This document shows positions 8,169 to 16,008 of a DNA stretch of 52,871 bases, one piece after another. Positions within the stretch are counted from its first letter, which is position 1; each line of letters begins with the position of its first letter. Source of the stretch: a bacterium. GTDB lineage: Bacteria; SZUA-79; Acidulodesulfobacterales; Acidulodesulfobacteraceae. Below the pieces are notes generated by a model, which worked only from the letters and a program-made list of their open reading frames with translations, made no database searches and had not been told where the DNA came from. The DNA is taken from positions 1 to 52,871 of the forward strand of contig JAKAQP010000007.1 in NCBI GenBank assembly GCA_021822485.1. The letters run 5' to 3'. Both the position numbers and the translations under genes were made by a program.

Positions 8169-9215
8169 CTATTTTTGCATATTTCTGCAATTATTTCGTT
8201 TTTTTTCACTGCCGCCCCTTAAAATCTGCAGGATAATACCTATCATTCTGTCCTTATCTTTCGGATTGCTTTCGGCGATAAGCAAAGTAAGTGCCGTTAG
8301 CACATTAGGACTTAAGCGTTGCATATTCAACAAGCCTGCTTTTTGCAAAAACCATATAAATGCAAATGCGCCGCTTCGTTTGTTGCCGTCGATAAAAGGA
8401 TGATTTTTTATGAAAAAATATAATAAATTTGCGGCTTTTTCTTCAACGGTCGGATAGACATATTCTCCGCCGAAAGATTGAAAGACGTTTCCGACGATAT
8501 TTTCTATATTCCTTTCCTTCCTTTCGATACCGAATAAATCGGCGGCTTCGTTTTTGGCAATGAGTTCTTTTTTTAGTTCCTGCAGGGTATTTCTTAATTC
8601 ATCCGCAGTAATTTCTATCTGATTTTTCGTAATCCCTGCTTTTGGCAGCTCTTCGGCATCGTATGCATTTAAAGAAAACCACGTATCTGCAAAAATAGAT
8701 ACGAGTTCTAAGATATTTACAGTATCTGTCTTACTGCTTTCCGGCAAAAGAGCCTTTACATCGTCTAACGCTTTTAAAAACAGTTTATAATTTGACGCAA
8801 TACGATCCCTGTTAATAGAATAACCTTTTATAATATGCTCTTTTAATGTTGTGGTCGCCCACCGGCGAAATCTAGTAGCTTTTTTTGAATTTACTTTATA
8901 ACCGACTGATAAAATAACATCTAAATTATAAGATTCTATTTCTCGTTTTACTATTCGATTGCCTTCATTTTGAACTGTTGCAATTTTTGCAACAGTTGAT
9001 TTTTCATCTAATTCGCCGTCTTTATAAATGTTTTTTATGTGGCGTGAAATGCCGGATTTATCGATACCAAAAAGATCCGCGATCTGTTGCAAACTCGCCC
9101 ATAAAGTTTCTTTTTTAATATCGGCTCTAAATTCGATTGCCCCGCTTTCCGACTGATATATAGCTAATTCATTTTTAATTTCGTTTTGTCGTAATTTGTT
9201 TTTAATATTTTTCAT
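8169..9215 (-). CDS. rhuM: RhuM-Fic family protein (virulence RhuM / Fic-Doc)
   Basis: 348 aa. The N-terminus (about 35-130) is the RhuM DNA-binding-like module: WASLQQIADLFGIDKSGISR, TVAKIATVQNEG, then YNLDVILSVGYKVNS and RFRRWATTTLKEHIIKGY. The C-terminus holds a Fic fold with HPFIDGNKRSG at 272-282, the complete HxFxDGNxR active motif, so AMPylation or related nucleotidyl transfer is possible. It starts 6 bp after the end of the broken hsdM gene; RhuM proteins often sit inside type I restriction loci, so it probably survives from such an operon. No inhibitory-helix partner gene is adjacent. Substrate unknown. Confidence 0.9.
   Translation of the reverse strand: MKNIKNKLRQNEIKNELAIYQSESGAIEFRADIKKETLWASLQQIADLFGIDKSGISRHIKNIYKDGELDEKSTVAKIATVQNEGNRIVKREIESYNLDVILSVGYKVNSKKATRFRRWATTTLKEHIIKGYSINRDRIASNYKLFLKALDDVKALLPESSKTDTVNILELVSIFADTWFSLNAYDAEELPKAGITKNQIEITADELRNTLQELKKELIAKNEAADLFGIERKERNIENIVGNVFQSFGGEYVYPTVEEKAANLLYFFIKNHPFIDGNKRSGAFAFIWFLQKAGLLNMQRLSPNVLTALTLLIAESNPKDKDRMIGIILQILRGGSEKKRNNCRNMQK
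8973..8997. repeat. Perfect 11-bp-arm dyad inside rhuM-fic
   Basis: AACTGTTGCAA (8973-8983) and its exact complement (8987-8997) flank TTT. The dyad encodes STVAKIATVQ at residues 73-82. It is homologous in position, but not in sequence, to the dyad in the broken RhuM gene at 6773-6797. Confidence 0.85.
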
Positions 9216-9221
9216 AAATTC

Positions 9222-9891
9222 TTATTTCAAATTTATCCCTATTTTTGAAAGCTGTTTTTTAATTTCTTCGTCCAGCATTTTCTCTTCTTCTATTTGCTTC
9301 GAAAGCTAAGCCGTCAGCCGTTTCATCTTTTCTTCGAATACTTCGTCGTCTTCTTCCGTTTCCTATTCTGCCGCCATGTTCCTGAACAAATTTTTCGGAC
9401 TGGACGAACATTCCGCCGGAACCGCAGCATGGGTCATAGACTCTGCCTTTATACGGCTCTATCATTTCTGCAAGAAGTTTAACTATGCATCTTGGAGTAT
9501 AAAACTGTCCGCCTTTTTTACCTTCCGCGTCCGCAAACTGCCCTAAAAAATACTCGTAAACCCGACCCAGTATATCCTTGCTTATGTTTTCTTTCTCGCC
9601 TAAACCAATCGTGCCTATTAAATCTATAAGTTCGCCGAGGCGCTGTTTGTCTAATCCTTCCCTTGCATAATTTTTCGGAAGGACGCCTTTTAATACGGGA
9701 TTAATATTTTCTATTTCGGTCATTGCGTCGTCAATCAGCTTGCCTATATGCGGCTGTTTCGCATTATTCTGCAGGTAATCCCATCTGGCTTTTTGGGGAA
9801 CGTAAAATATATTCTTGGATTTATATTCGTCCAAATCCTCCGGGTCGGCTTCCGCATTGTTTAATAACTCATTATATATGTTAAATAATAT
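9222..9891 (-). pseudogene. hsdM: Type I restriction-modification methylase subunit HsdM, internally deleted
   Basis: The minus-strand frame is open from 9891 without a start codon ([18 protein letters not shown]) and gives typical HsdM sequence: [32 protein letters not shown] and SAM motif [12 protein letters not shown]. After QEHGGRIG the conserved NPPF half is missing. The sequence continues, frameshifted, into the HsdM C-terminal tail ([15 protein letters not shown], an in-frame TAG, then [20 protein letters not shown]) ending at 9222. The N-terminus, about 250 central residues and the frame are therefore lost. No hsdR or hsdS is present in the window. Confidence 0.9.
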
Positions 9892-9919
9892 TTATTAATA
9901 GTTCTCAAAATAATTTATA

Positions 9920-10750
9920 TTATATGATTTCATAACCGCTTTTATTTATTAATTCTTCGCTCAGACGCCATAATTTTGCCGCCGCATCTTTATCATAGGC
10001 TATATCGTGCGGTTTTGCAATTTTTGAATCGCTGAAATATTTTCCGGTTATGTTTTCTACGTCTTTAGAAACGGCTAAATAAACCGAGGTCTTAGCCCCT
10101 TCCTGCGGACTTCTGCCGAAAAACCCTCCGACTGCGCCCCAGCCTGCTTTTAAAAGTTTCGTGTTTATGACTCCCGGATGCAGGCAGTTTACAGTGATAT
10201 TTTTATCCTTCAGCCTTTCGCTTAGCTCGAAGGTAAAAAGAATATTGCATAATTTAGAAAGGCTGTAGGCTCTGTGCCCGTCGTATTTTACCGGTTTTAC
10301 GAGATTGTCGAAATCCATTTTCGAAGCATGCGCGGTCGAACTTACGTTTATTATGCGGGCGGGTTCTCCTGCCGATTGAATAATTGGAAGAAGATTTAAC
10401 GTTAGATAAAACATCGAAAGATGGTTTATCTGAAACGTAGCTTCTATTCCTTCCGGAGACAATATGTAATCTTTCAAATAAACGCCGGCGTTGTTTATCA
10501 AAATATCTAAACTTTCATACCTTTTTTTAACCTCTTCGGAAAAACGATAAACTTCTTTTAGCGACAATAAATCGCAGACGAAATAATCCAAATTTTTAGC
10601 GCCCGTTAAAGAAGAAATTTCATTTAATATTTGTTTGCATTTTTCTTCATTCCTGCCGTGAATCAAGACGGAAAAGCCTTTCTGCGCAAGAATAACGGCG
10701 GTATGTTTCCCTATTCCATCGGTAGAACCCGTAATAAGAACGGTTTTCAT
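9920..10750 (-). CDS. Short-chain dehydrogenase/reductase (retinol dehydrogenase-like)
   Basis: The 276-aa protein is a classical SDR oxidoreductase. The Rossmann motif TGSTDGIGKHTA at residues 7-18 binds NAD(P); NNAGVY, the INVSSTAH Ser and the YSLSK catalytic pair follow in order, and CLHPGVINTKL fits the substrate-side loop. It is cytosolic and its substrate cannot be told. It overlaps the upstream LRV gene by ATGA, so the two are translationally coupled. Nothing links it functionally to the restriction genes; it looks like cargo in the island. Confidence 0.9.
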   Translation of the reverse strand: MKTVLITGSTDGIGKHTAVILAQKGFSVLIHGRNEEKCKQILNEISSLTGAKNLDYFVCDLLSLKEVYRFSEEVKKRYESLDILINNAGVYLKDYILSPEGIEATFQINHLSMFYLTLNLLPIIQSAGEPARIINVSSTAHASKMDFDNLVKPVKYDGHRAYSLSKLCNILFTFELSERLKDKNITVNCLHPGVINTKLLKAGWGAVGGFFGRSPQEGAKTSVYLAVSKDVENITGKYFSDSKIAKPHDIAYDKDAAAKLWRLSEELINKSGYEII

Positions 10751-11265
10751 AACTTAGACATCCTTTCGGCAACGATATTCCTGACGCTTTCGCTCTTGTC
10801 GTCTTTCATTAAGGGTAGATATTCTTCGGGAATTCTTCTAGATACGGCTTTTCTTACTAATGCTTCGTCGTCTTTAATCATATCCTTTAAATATTTCGGG
10901 TCTATTCTTTCGGCGACCTTAATTCTTACTATCGGCTCTTTATCGCGCATTAATGAAGGCAGAAAAGATTCGTCTATTCTTTCGGCAACCGCGTGCCTTA
11001 CCCAGAAAGATTTATCGTTGAGCATTTTTGGAAGCTCTTTTGCGTCTATTCTTTTTGCGACTATTAAACGTACTTCTTTGTACTGGTCGTTTATAAGAGG
11101 CGTTAAATTTTCGGCGGGTATTCTTGAGGCGACTTTATATCTTACGTTTTCGTCTTTATCTTTTAAAGCATGAATGAGATAAGAGGGATCCGCCGTGCTT
11201 ACGGCATTAAACCGCTCTTTGAAATCGCCGGTTTTTAGAATATTTATAAATTCGCTTTCGGTCAT
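10747..11265 (-). CDS. LRV (leucine-rich-variant) / HEAT-like repeat protein
   Basis: The 172 aa consist almost wholly of about seven repeats of 23-24 residues with the pattern VRxxVAxRIxxxxLxxLxxDxx, for example VRHAVAERIDESFLPSLMRD. Such solenoids form protein-binding surfaces. The N-terminal Fe-S cluster Cys of the Azotobacter LRV protein are absent here. The stop overlaps the SDR start (ATGA). The last repeat (KDDKSESVRNIVAER) is duplicated in the RhuM pseudogene at 6651-6712. The function is unknown. Confidence 0.85.
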   Translation of the reverse strand: MTESEFINILKTGDFKERFNAVSTADPSYLIHALKDKDENVRYKVASRIPAENLTPLINDQYKEVRLIVAKRIDAKELPKMLNDKSFWVRHAVAERIDESFLPSLMRDKEPIVRIKVAERIDPKYLKDMIKDDEALVRKAVSRRIPEEYLPLMKDDKSESVRNIVAERMSKL

Positions 11266-11282
11266 TTTTATATACGAAGCAG

Positions 11283-11346
11283 ATATAAAGTTAATAAATT
11301 TTAATTTTATTTATTTATATTTGTAATACATAATTAATTATATCAT
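11283..11346. repeat. AT-rich direct repeat, copy 1
   Basis: About 64 bp are closely similar, with small indels, to 12221-12291. Both share TTAATAAATTTTAATT, TTATTTATATTTGT and AATTAATTATATCATA. This copy lies just upstream of the LRV gene start and abuts the displaced gene scraps at 11349-11449. Confidence 0.75.
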
Positions 11347-11348
11347 AG

Positions 11349-11449
11349 TCGGGTATTACGTTAAACTTTGCGTGGAAATCTATGATGTTAGACTTTACGA
11401 CAAACTATAATCTGGGCTTGAGTCGCCAATATAGTTTCATTTTGCCAAT
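11349..11449 (-). pseudogene. Two displaced gene scraps: ISP enzyme linker and RhuM core
   Basis: Bases 11349-11398 align to 1611-1662 of the ISP gene at roughly 80 percent and translate on the minus strand to KSNIIDFHAKFNVIPD (ISP: KSNVIDFPTKFDVIPD). Bases 11409-11449 match 6881-6921 of the RhuM pseudogene at 38 of 41 positions and encode WQNETILATQAQI. Neither is a gene. They show that other copies of these two families once adjoined here. Confidence 0.8.
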
Positions 11450-11460
11450 CTCCCCTTTCT

Positions 11461-12009
11461 CTAAGCGTATCTTTCTTCTTTGAACGGGTCTGCGCCGTTG
11501 GAATAGCCTCTTTGCTCCCAGTACCCAAGCTCTTCTTTGTCTAAAAAGGTAACCGTTTTTACCCATTTTGCGCTTTTATATGCATATTTATCGGGAATAA
11601 CGAGGCGCACTGGGAAACCGTGTTCGGGCGTTAAAATTTGTCCGGCATATTTTAAGGCAAATATCGAGTTGTCCTTGAGAAGGAAACCGGTATCTACGTT
11701 TGTCGTATAACCGTCGTAAGAACCAATTAAAACATATTTTGCATTATTAAGGGGTTTGACTATAGCGGCAAGTTTCTTCGACAAAACGCCCTCCCATTCC
11801 GCCGATTCTTTAGTCCAGCCGGTAACGCAGTGAAAGTCGTCGGTTACTTTATCTTTACCGATTTTTACGATGTCTTCGTAAGTGAAAATCGCCGGATTTT
11901 CGACCGATCCTTGTATCGTAAGCCTGTAGTCGTCGATGTTTACGTCCGGAATATATCCTAAATCAAGCTGAATCAAGTCTTCTACTTTTTTTTGGTTTGG
12001 CGGAATCAT
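11461..12009 (-). CDS. Sulfite-oxidase-fold molybdopterin-dependent oxidoreductase
   Basis: 182 aa matching the Oxidored_molyb domain almost end to end. FHCVTGW near residue 60 holds the Cys that ligates molybdenum; PEHGFPVRLVIPDKYAYKSAKW is the conserved C-terminal core. It lacks a Tat signal and a dimerisation domain, so it is a minimal, cytosolic form unlike MsrP or sulfite oxidase. The substrate is unknown. It starts with ATG at 12009, just after the remains of a cysteine hydrolase gene at 12016. The nearest ORF to the left ends in the mosaic scraps, so it appears monocistronic. Confidence 0.88.
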   Translation of the reverse strand: MIPPNQKKVEDLIQLDLGYIPDVNIDDYRLTIQGSVENPAIFTYEDIVKIGKDKVTDDFHCVTGWTKESAEWEGVLSKKLAAIVKPLNNAKYVLIGSYDGYTTNVDTGFLLKDNSIFALKYAGQILTPEHGFPVRLVIPDKYAYKSAKWVKTVTFLDKEELGYWEQRGYSNGADPFKEERYA

Positions 12010-12015
12010 ATAAGT

Positions 12016-12228
12016 TTATCTAAGAATATTTTCAACGATAATTTTAGAATTTTCGCATATAAACATTTTTCTCATATTTTCTAATGACCTGCCGTGTGCT
12101 TCCTTATCCATGGAAGATACGCAGTCTTCTGCGATTACCGGATAAAATCCCCGGTTTGCGGCATCCCTTGCGGAAGATTCGACTCCAATTTCCGTGGCTA
12201 TTCCGGTAAAAATAATTGGAGATAAACT
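12016..12228 (-). pseudogene. Isochorismatase-like cysteine hydrolase, C-terminal remnant
   Basis: The minus strand reads [20 protein letters not shown] followed by [19 protein letters not shown] and a normal stop. This is the C-terminal third of the isochorismatase/nicotinamidase fold, in the region that normally holds the nucleophile (Cys in GVxTxxCVE); here that place reads TEIGVE, as in some family members. The N-terminal catalytic Asp and Lys regions are missing, and the frame is closed by a stop at 12229-12231 inside the AT-rich repeat. The gene was truncated at that repeat. Confidence 0.8.
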
Positions 12229-12291
12229 TTAATAAATTTTAATTCTATTTCTATTTATTTATATTTGTTATATACAATTAATTATATCATA
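12221..12291. repeat. AT-rich direct repeat, copy 2
   Basis: This is the partner of 11283-11346 in the same orientation. It lies exactly where the cysteine-hydrolase reading frame is cut off, so it probably marks a deletion or insertion boundary. Confidence 0.75.
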
Positions 12292-12333
12292 CGGTAACCG
12301 TTTTTAATATTGGGCAAATTTTTATATTTTTTC

Positions 12334-12342
12334 TGATATAAT
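12334..12342 (+). promoter_or_regulatory. Extended -10 promoter of the DUF488 gene
   Basis: TGATATAAT has the extended -10 form and lies 35 nt before the ATG at 12378. CGAGG just ahead of the start provides the ribosome site. Confidence 0.45.
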
Positions 12343-12377
12343 TTATTTATTAATGCAAATGTCCGAGGAAAAAAATT

Positions 12378-12767
12378 ATGCTGAATATAAAAAGAATTTA
12401 CGATGAACCGTCAGATGAAGACGGCATAAGAATATTAGTGGACAGGTTATGGCCGAGAGGTATAAGTAAAGAAAAGGCAAAAATAGATTTCTGGTTTAAA
12501 GATATAGCGCCGTCAAATGAATTAAGAAGGTCGTTTCATGAAGCGGCAATAGAGTTTAAAGAATTTAAAACAAAATATTTGGAAGAGCTTTCGGAATACG
12601 ACCGCACGCATAATTCGTCCGCCGAACCGAATTCGGATAATTCGATAGCGGAAATATTAAGATTACTAAAAACCGGCAAAAAAAACTTAACCTTATTATA
12701 CGGGCTTAAAAACGAAATAAACAACAACGCAGCCGTACTAAAAGAGTTTATATTAAAAAGACACTAA
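12378..12767 (+). CDS. DUF488 (YeaO-like) family protein
   Basis: 129 aa with the family signature at the N-terminus: KRIYDEPSDEDGIRILVDRL followed by WPRGISKEKA, then WFKDIAPSNELRRSF and, near the C-terminus, LTLLYGLKNEINNNAAVLKE. Family length is about 115-125 aa, so this is complete. The family has no firmly assigned reaction. The start ATG is supported by CGAGG and the extended -10 site at 12334. It is convergent with the nitroreductase; the 69-bp gap shows no obvious terminator. A minus-strand frame inside it is a shadow. Confidence 0.92.
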   Translation: MLNIKRIYDEPSDEDGIRILVDRLWPRGISKEKAKIDFWFKDIAPSNELRRSFHEAAIEFKEFKTKYLEELSEYDRTHNSSAEPNSDNSIAEILRLLKTGKKNLTLLYGLKNEINNNAAVLKEFILKRH

Positions 12768-12836
12768 AAGCATAAATTATTAATTTGTTATAATTATATT
12801 ATAAGACAAAAGGTATTGGAAAAGCGTTAAACTTTA

Positions 12837-13493
12837 TCATTCAAAATATTTTATAACGTCTTCGTTTCTGAAAGTTTTTATTTCATTTACCTTGCTTGCT
12901 TTTTTGTAATAACCCAAAGAAATGCCGAGCAGAAACTTTTTATTTTTAGGTAGTTTAAATGCTTTCCTTAGAACGTCGGGGTATGCGATTAAATAAGCCT
13001 GAGGACACGCGCCCAAGCCTAAATCGTGCGCAGCGAGCAAAATGTTCTGCGCTAAAAAACCGCAGTCGAAAACCGACCATAGACCTAAATTTTCATCCAT
13101 ATATATAAAAATGGCAGTCTGGGAATGAAAAAAAACATAGTTGCGAAGGGAAAATTCGGTTCTTTTTTCTTTGTCGTCCCTGTTAATGCCTATATATTCA
13201 AACCTGTGCCTGCCGGTTTCAAACATATTATTGTTTTGTTTTTCCGGCCAGGAATCTGGAAAATGATAATCCGGATTAATAGGGGTGCAGTTTTTCGCAA
13301 GTTCGTAAAGATTCGTTTTAATAAATTCGGAGGTTTTACCGGTAGAAACCGCTATCTCCCACGGCTGAGAATTTGCCCACGAAGGAGCCCTCAGCGATAA
13401 TTTAAGTATTTTGTCTATAATCTCCTTAGGCACGGGCTTGTCTTCTAAATCTCTTTTCGACGTTCTTGAGCCTATACATTCAAATAGTTCCAT
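12837..13493 (-). CDS. Nitroreductase family protein
   Basis: 218 aa, FMN-dependent oxidoreductase fold. SRTSKRDLEDKPVPKEIID and LSLRAPSWANSQPWEI give the N-terminal FMN-binding signature (RxS and APSxxNxQPW); the C-terminal ILLAAHDLGLGACP and LLGISLGYYKK are the flavin/NAD(P)H-side elements. It probably reduces quinones or nitro compounds with NAD(P)H. Its ATG overlaps the stop of the upstream lipoprotein gene by one base (TAATG), so the two genes are co-translated. The substrate is unassigned. Confidence 0.93.
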   Translation of the reverse strand: MELFECIGSRTSKRDLEDKPVPKEIIDKILKLSLRAPSWANSQPWEIAVSTGKTSEFIKTNLYELAKNCTPINPDYHFPDSWPEKQNNNMFETGRHRFEYIGINRDDKEKRTEFSLRNYVFFHSQTAIFIYMDENLGLWSVFDCGFLAQNILLAAHDLGLGACPQAYLIAYPDVLRKAFKLPKNKKFLLGISLGYYKKASKVNEIKTFRNEDVIKYFE

Positions 13494-14782
13494 TAAGATG
13501 CCTCCAGCGGGTTTTTAAGTATATAAATTTTTCCGTTTTTGTAGTTAAAAAGATAAAGCGATTTTTTAAATATATTATTTTTTAAGTTAATTATGCCGCA
13601 TATGCCTTTAATTTTTTTTATTTTCAATATGGCTTTATAAAAACTTACTCCTTTAGGTGCGTTTTGATTTGACGGGCTTGAACCGACGGCGTTCGATTCT
13701 AATGCAGATGCTTTTATAACGATTTTCCCTATATCGTAACCTTCGGCGCTAAGTATATTTGGAGCTTTTCCATATGATTTTTTATAAGCAGACGAAAATT
13801 TTTTTACTATAGCGTTATGGGCATGCTTAAAAAAACCGTCCGGAAAAAAAGAATTCTCCATATAAAAAGCGTTTTTTTCCATAAAGCGTCTCGAGTCGAT
13901 AGAACTAAGCGTAAATAAAGGGAATCCTGTGATATTATAATAAACTAGCTGAGTTAAAATTAGTTTAAGCTTGGATTTGCCGCCTAATACAAAAAGACCC
14001 CCAAATGGGATATTAGGTTTCGACTTTGTTATGCCGTTCATGAGGTCGTATTTTGTAACACCGAGTTCGGCTCTTTCGGCTGCAGTTACGTTACGGTTTG
14101 TTATAGCGTTAAAAATAACTAAGTTTTCAAAATTATTAAAAAAATCTACCGTATTTCTATTATATGCAGTTTTATTTAATAAAGTTATTCCAAATTTTTT
14201 AGCATAAAAGATAATATACTTTAAAATTAAAGGTCCATATCCGTAGTAAGGATATATGACGGAAACGGACTTAATACCGTGTTCATATGCATATTTCATA
14301 TTCGTTTTTATTTCCTGTTTCAAAGTCATTCCATAACTGAATACAAAATGGGATAAATAATTCTTGGGGACTACAGGCGAAGGAGTAATGACCGGAATTT
14401 TAAATTCATCGGAATATTTTGAAAAATATTTTAACTGTCCGGCAAAAAGTGGCCCGATTATAGCCGAAACGCCTTGTTTGTTTAAAGATTTGAACAAACC
14501 GTATATACTTGTTTTGTCTGCGCTTAAAGGCAAGTTGACTATAATGAATTTTACCTTAGACGCTTCTCTTTTCTTTAAACTCAATAGCATTCCGTGTACA
14601 AACTGCTTTCCGAAAAAAGCATACCTGCCTTCTACGGGCATTACCAAGGCAATTCTTATAACCGATTCTTTATTTAATGCATTGCCGTTTTTGGCGGCAG
14701 CGCTTTTGCATGCATATAACGAAAATATAAAAATAGTAAAAAAAATTACCGAACCAAGAAATAAAATTTTTATTTTATTCAT
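13493..14782 (-). CDS. Periplasmic binding lipoprotein (LpoA-like / Peripla_BP_6 fold)
   Basis: About 429 aa from the ATG at 14782. The N-terminus is a lipoprotein signal (MNKIKILFLGSVIFF, then a lipobox ending LYAC). Next come RIALVMPVEGRYAFFGKQFV and IIGPLFAGQL, typical of type I periplasmic binding proteins and of the LpoA activator domain. An upstream in-frame TTG at 14800 would add six residues that do not improve the signal peptide, so I prefer the ATG. No permease or ATPase genes adjoin, so a cell-wall-synthase activator role is as likely as transport. It is coupled to the nitroreductase gene. Confidence 0.8.
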   Translation of the reverse strand: MNKIKILFLGSVIFFTIFIFSLYACKSAAAKNGNALNKESVIRIALVMPVEGRYAFFGKQFVHGMLLSLKKREASKVKFIIVNLPLSADKTSIYGLFKSLNKQGVSAIIGPLFAGQLKYFSKYSDEFKIPVITPSPVVPKNYLSHFVFSYGMTLKQEIKTNMKYAYEHGIKSVSVIYPYYGYGPLILKYIIFYAKKFGITLLNKTAYNRNTVDFFNNFENLVIFNAITNRNVTAAERAELGVTKYDLMNGITKSKPNIPFGGLFVLGGKSKLKLILTQLVYYNITGFPLFTLSSIDSRRFMEKNAFYMENSFFPDGFFKHAHNAIVKKFSSAYKKSYGKAPNILSAEGYDIGKIVIKASALESNAVGSSPSNQNAPKGVSFYKAILKIKKIKGICGIINLKNNIFKKSLYLFNYKNGKIYILKNPLEAS

Positions 14783-14937
14783 ATTGTATTTTAATAACAA
14801 TTTAATTATTATAATTATTATTTTATATTGTTCTTTTTATATATTTATACACCTTATCTTTTACGCAGTCAATCCAATTTATTTAAAAATACAATCAACC
14901 GTTTAATTTTTTTGAATTTTATTTTATTATTATTATC

Positions 14938-16008
14938 ATGAATATTGAGGATTTTAAGTCGTATAAAAATTATAGGATATATTTAAACGCAAAACGGGAA
15001 GGGCATATAAAAGAATCTGCCCATGAAAAAACTTCTCCTGCCGATGTTCAGGATTTAAAAAAGTACGATTTTTATGAAAGGTTAAAAAACGGCGCCGAAA
15101 ACGAAATAAATTTATTAAGCGCATTAAAAATCAAACCTTTAAAAACTTCCCTCATTATAAATTACGGCCGCAAACAAAATATTTCCTCTTCTTTGCCGGA
15201 ATTTTTGCATATATACGACCCAAACGATTTATTTGAAGATTTTTATTCTAATACTTCATCGCAAAAACTGAATGAAGGATTATTTTTAACGTCGTCCAGA
15301 TATGTGGGCGCTAACGTCTTTAAACCGGATTTGCCTTTAATAAATGAACTTTACTTTTACTGCAAAGATAAAGACTGTAACCAAAAATTTTCTTCTTTAT
15401 GCATAGGAATGTACGAATATGCGGATAACAATTTTATCGAAAAGTTTACGGATAAATTAAGCAAAGATATATTTATTTTAATAATTCAACCCTATTCTCT
15501 ATTAAAATCGGCATATAAAAATATACCGAAACAATTAAATCTTAAATTTCCGCAAATTTCAGCCTTAGACCCTTTTGCAAAAAATTCAAAATACGGATTT
15601 GCCTTAAGAAACAGCCTCGCTTTTCATTTATCGCAAGAGATGGCTATACTTTATCTGTCGCATAACAGCTCTCTTTCAAGTTTAATAAAAAAATTTAAAG
15701 ACGCCGGCAAGAAAGTAAAAATTTTTCTCGGCGAAGAAAATTACAAAAAAAACATAACTATAACTGCAGCTGCAAATACCCAAAAAGACGCCGTCGCTTA
15801 CGGGAAGAACGAACGAGAAAAATATGAGGTTATCAACAAATTTATAATAAATTCTTTAACAAAAGAAAATATTACTATTGACAATTTATTGAAACTAAGC
15901 AATATTAGATTAAAAGCAAATGAAAATGAAATTATGAGAGCGCTTTCTATCCTCGAAATAAATTCGGAAATAGAAAGGCTGCCCGGAGGAATTATAAAAA
16001 AAATATGA
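14938..16008 (+). CDS. dprA: Divergent DprA-like DNA-processing protein
   Basis: 356 aa. The C-terminal winged helix is DprA-like (INSLTKENITIDNLLKLS, ALSILEINSEIERLPGG). The middle part follows the DprA Rossmann layout weakly: LTSSRYVG stands where GSRxxS is expected, and ALRNSLAFHLSQEMAILYLS matches the RNRIIAGLS region. The normally strict SGxAxGID loop is not visible. DprA loads RecA on incoming single-stranded DNA. The classical dprA-topA order and the 4-bp ATGA overlap with topA support the call. The core may have lost nucleotide or DNA binding. Confidence 0.72.
   Translation: MNIEDFKSYKNYRIYLNAKREGHIKESAHEKTSPADVQDLKKYDFYERLKNGAENEINLLSALKIKPLKTSLIINYGRKQNISSSLPEFLHIYDPNDLFEDFYSNTSSQKLNEGLFLTSSRYVGANVFKPDLPLINELYFYCKDKDCNQKFSSLCIGMYEYADNNFIEKFTDKLSKDIFILIIQPYSLLKSAYKNIPKQLNLKFPQISALDPFAKNSKYGFALRNSLAFHLSQEMAILYLSHNSSLSSLIKKFKDAGKKVKIFLGEENYKKNITITAAANTQKDAVAYGKNEREKYEVINKFIINSLTKENITIDNLLKLSNIRLKANENEIMRALSILEINSEIERLPGGIIKKI

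Noticed and set aside
12291-12301. ACGGTAACCGT palindrome followed by TTTT as terminator
   Set aside because: A 5-bp stem is too short and no gene ends just before it on the plus strand.
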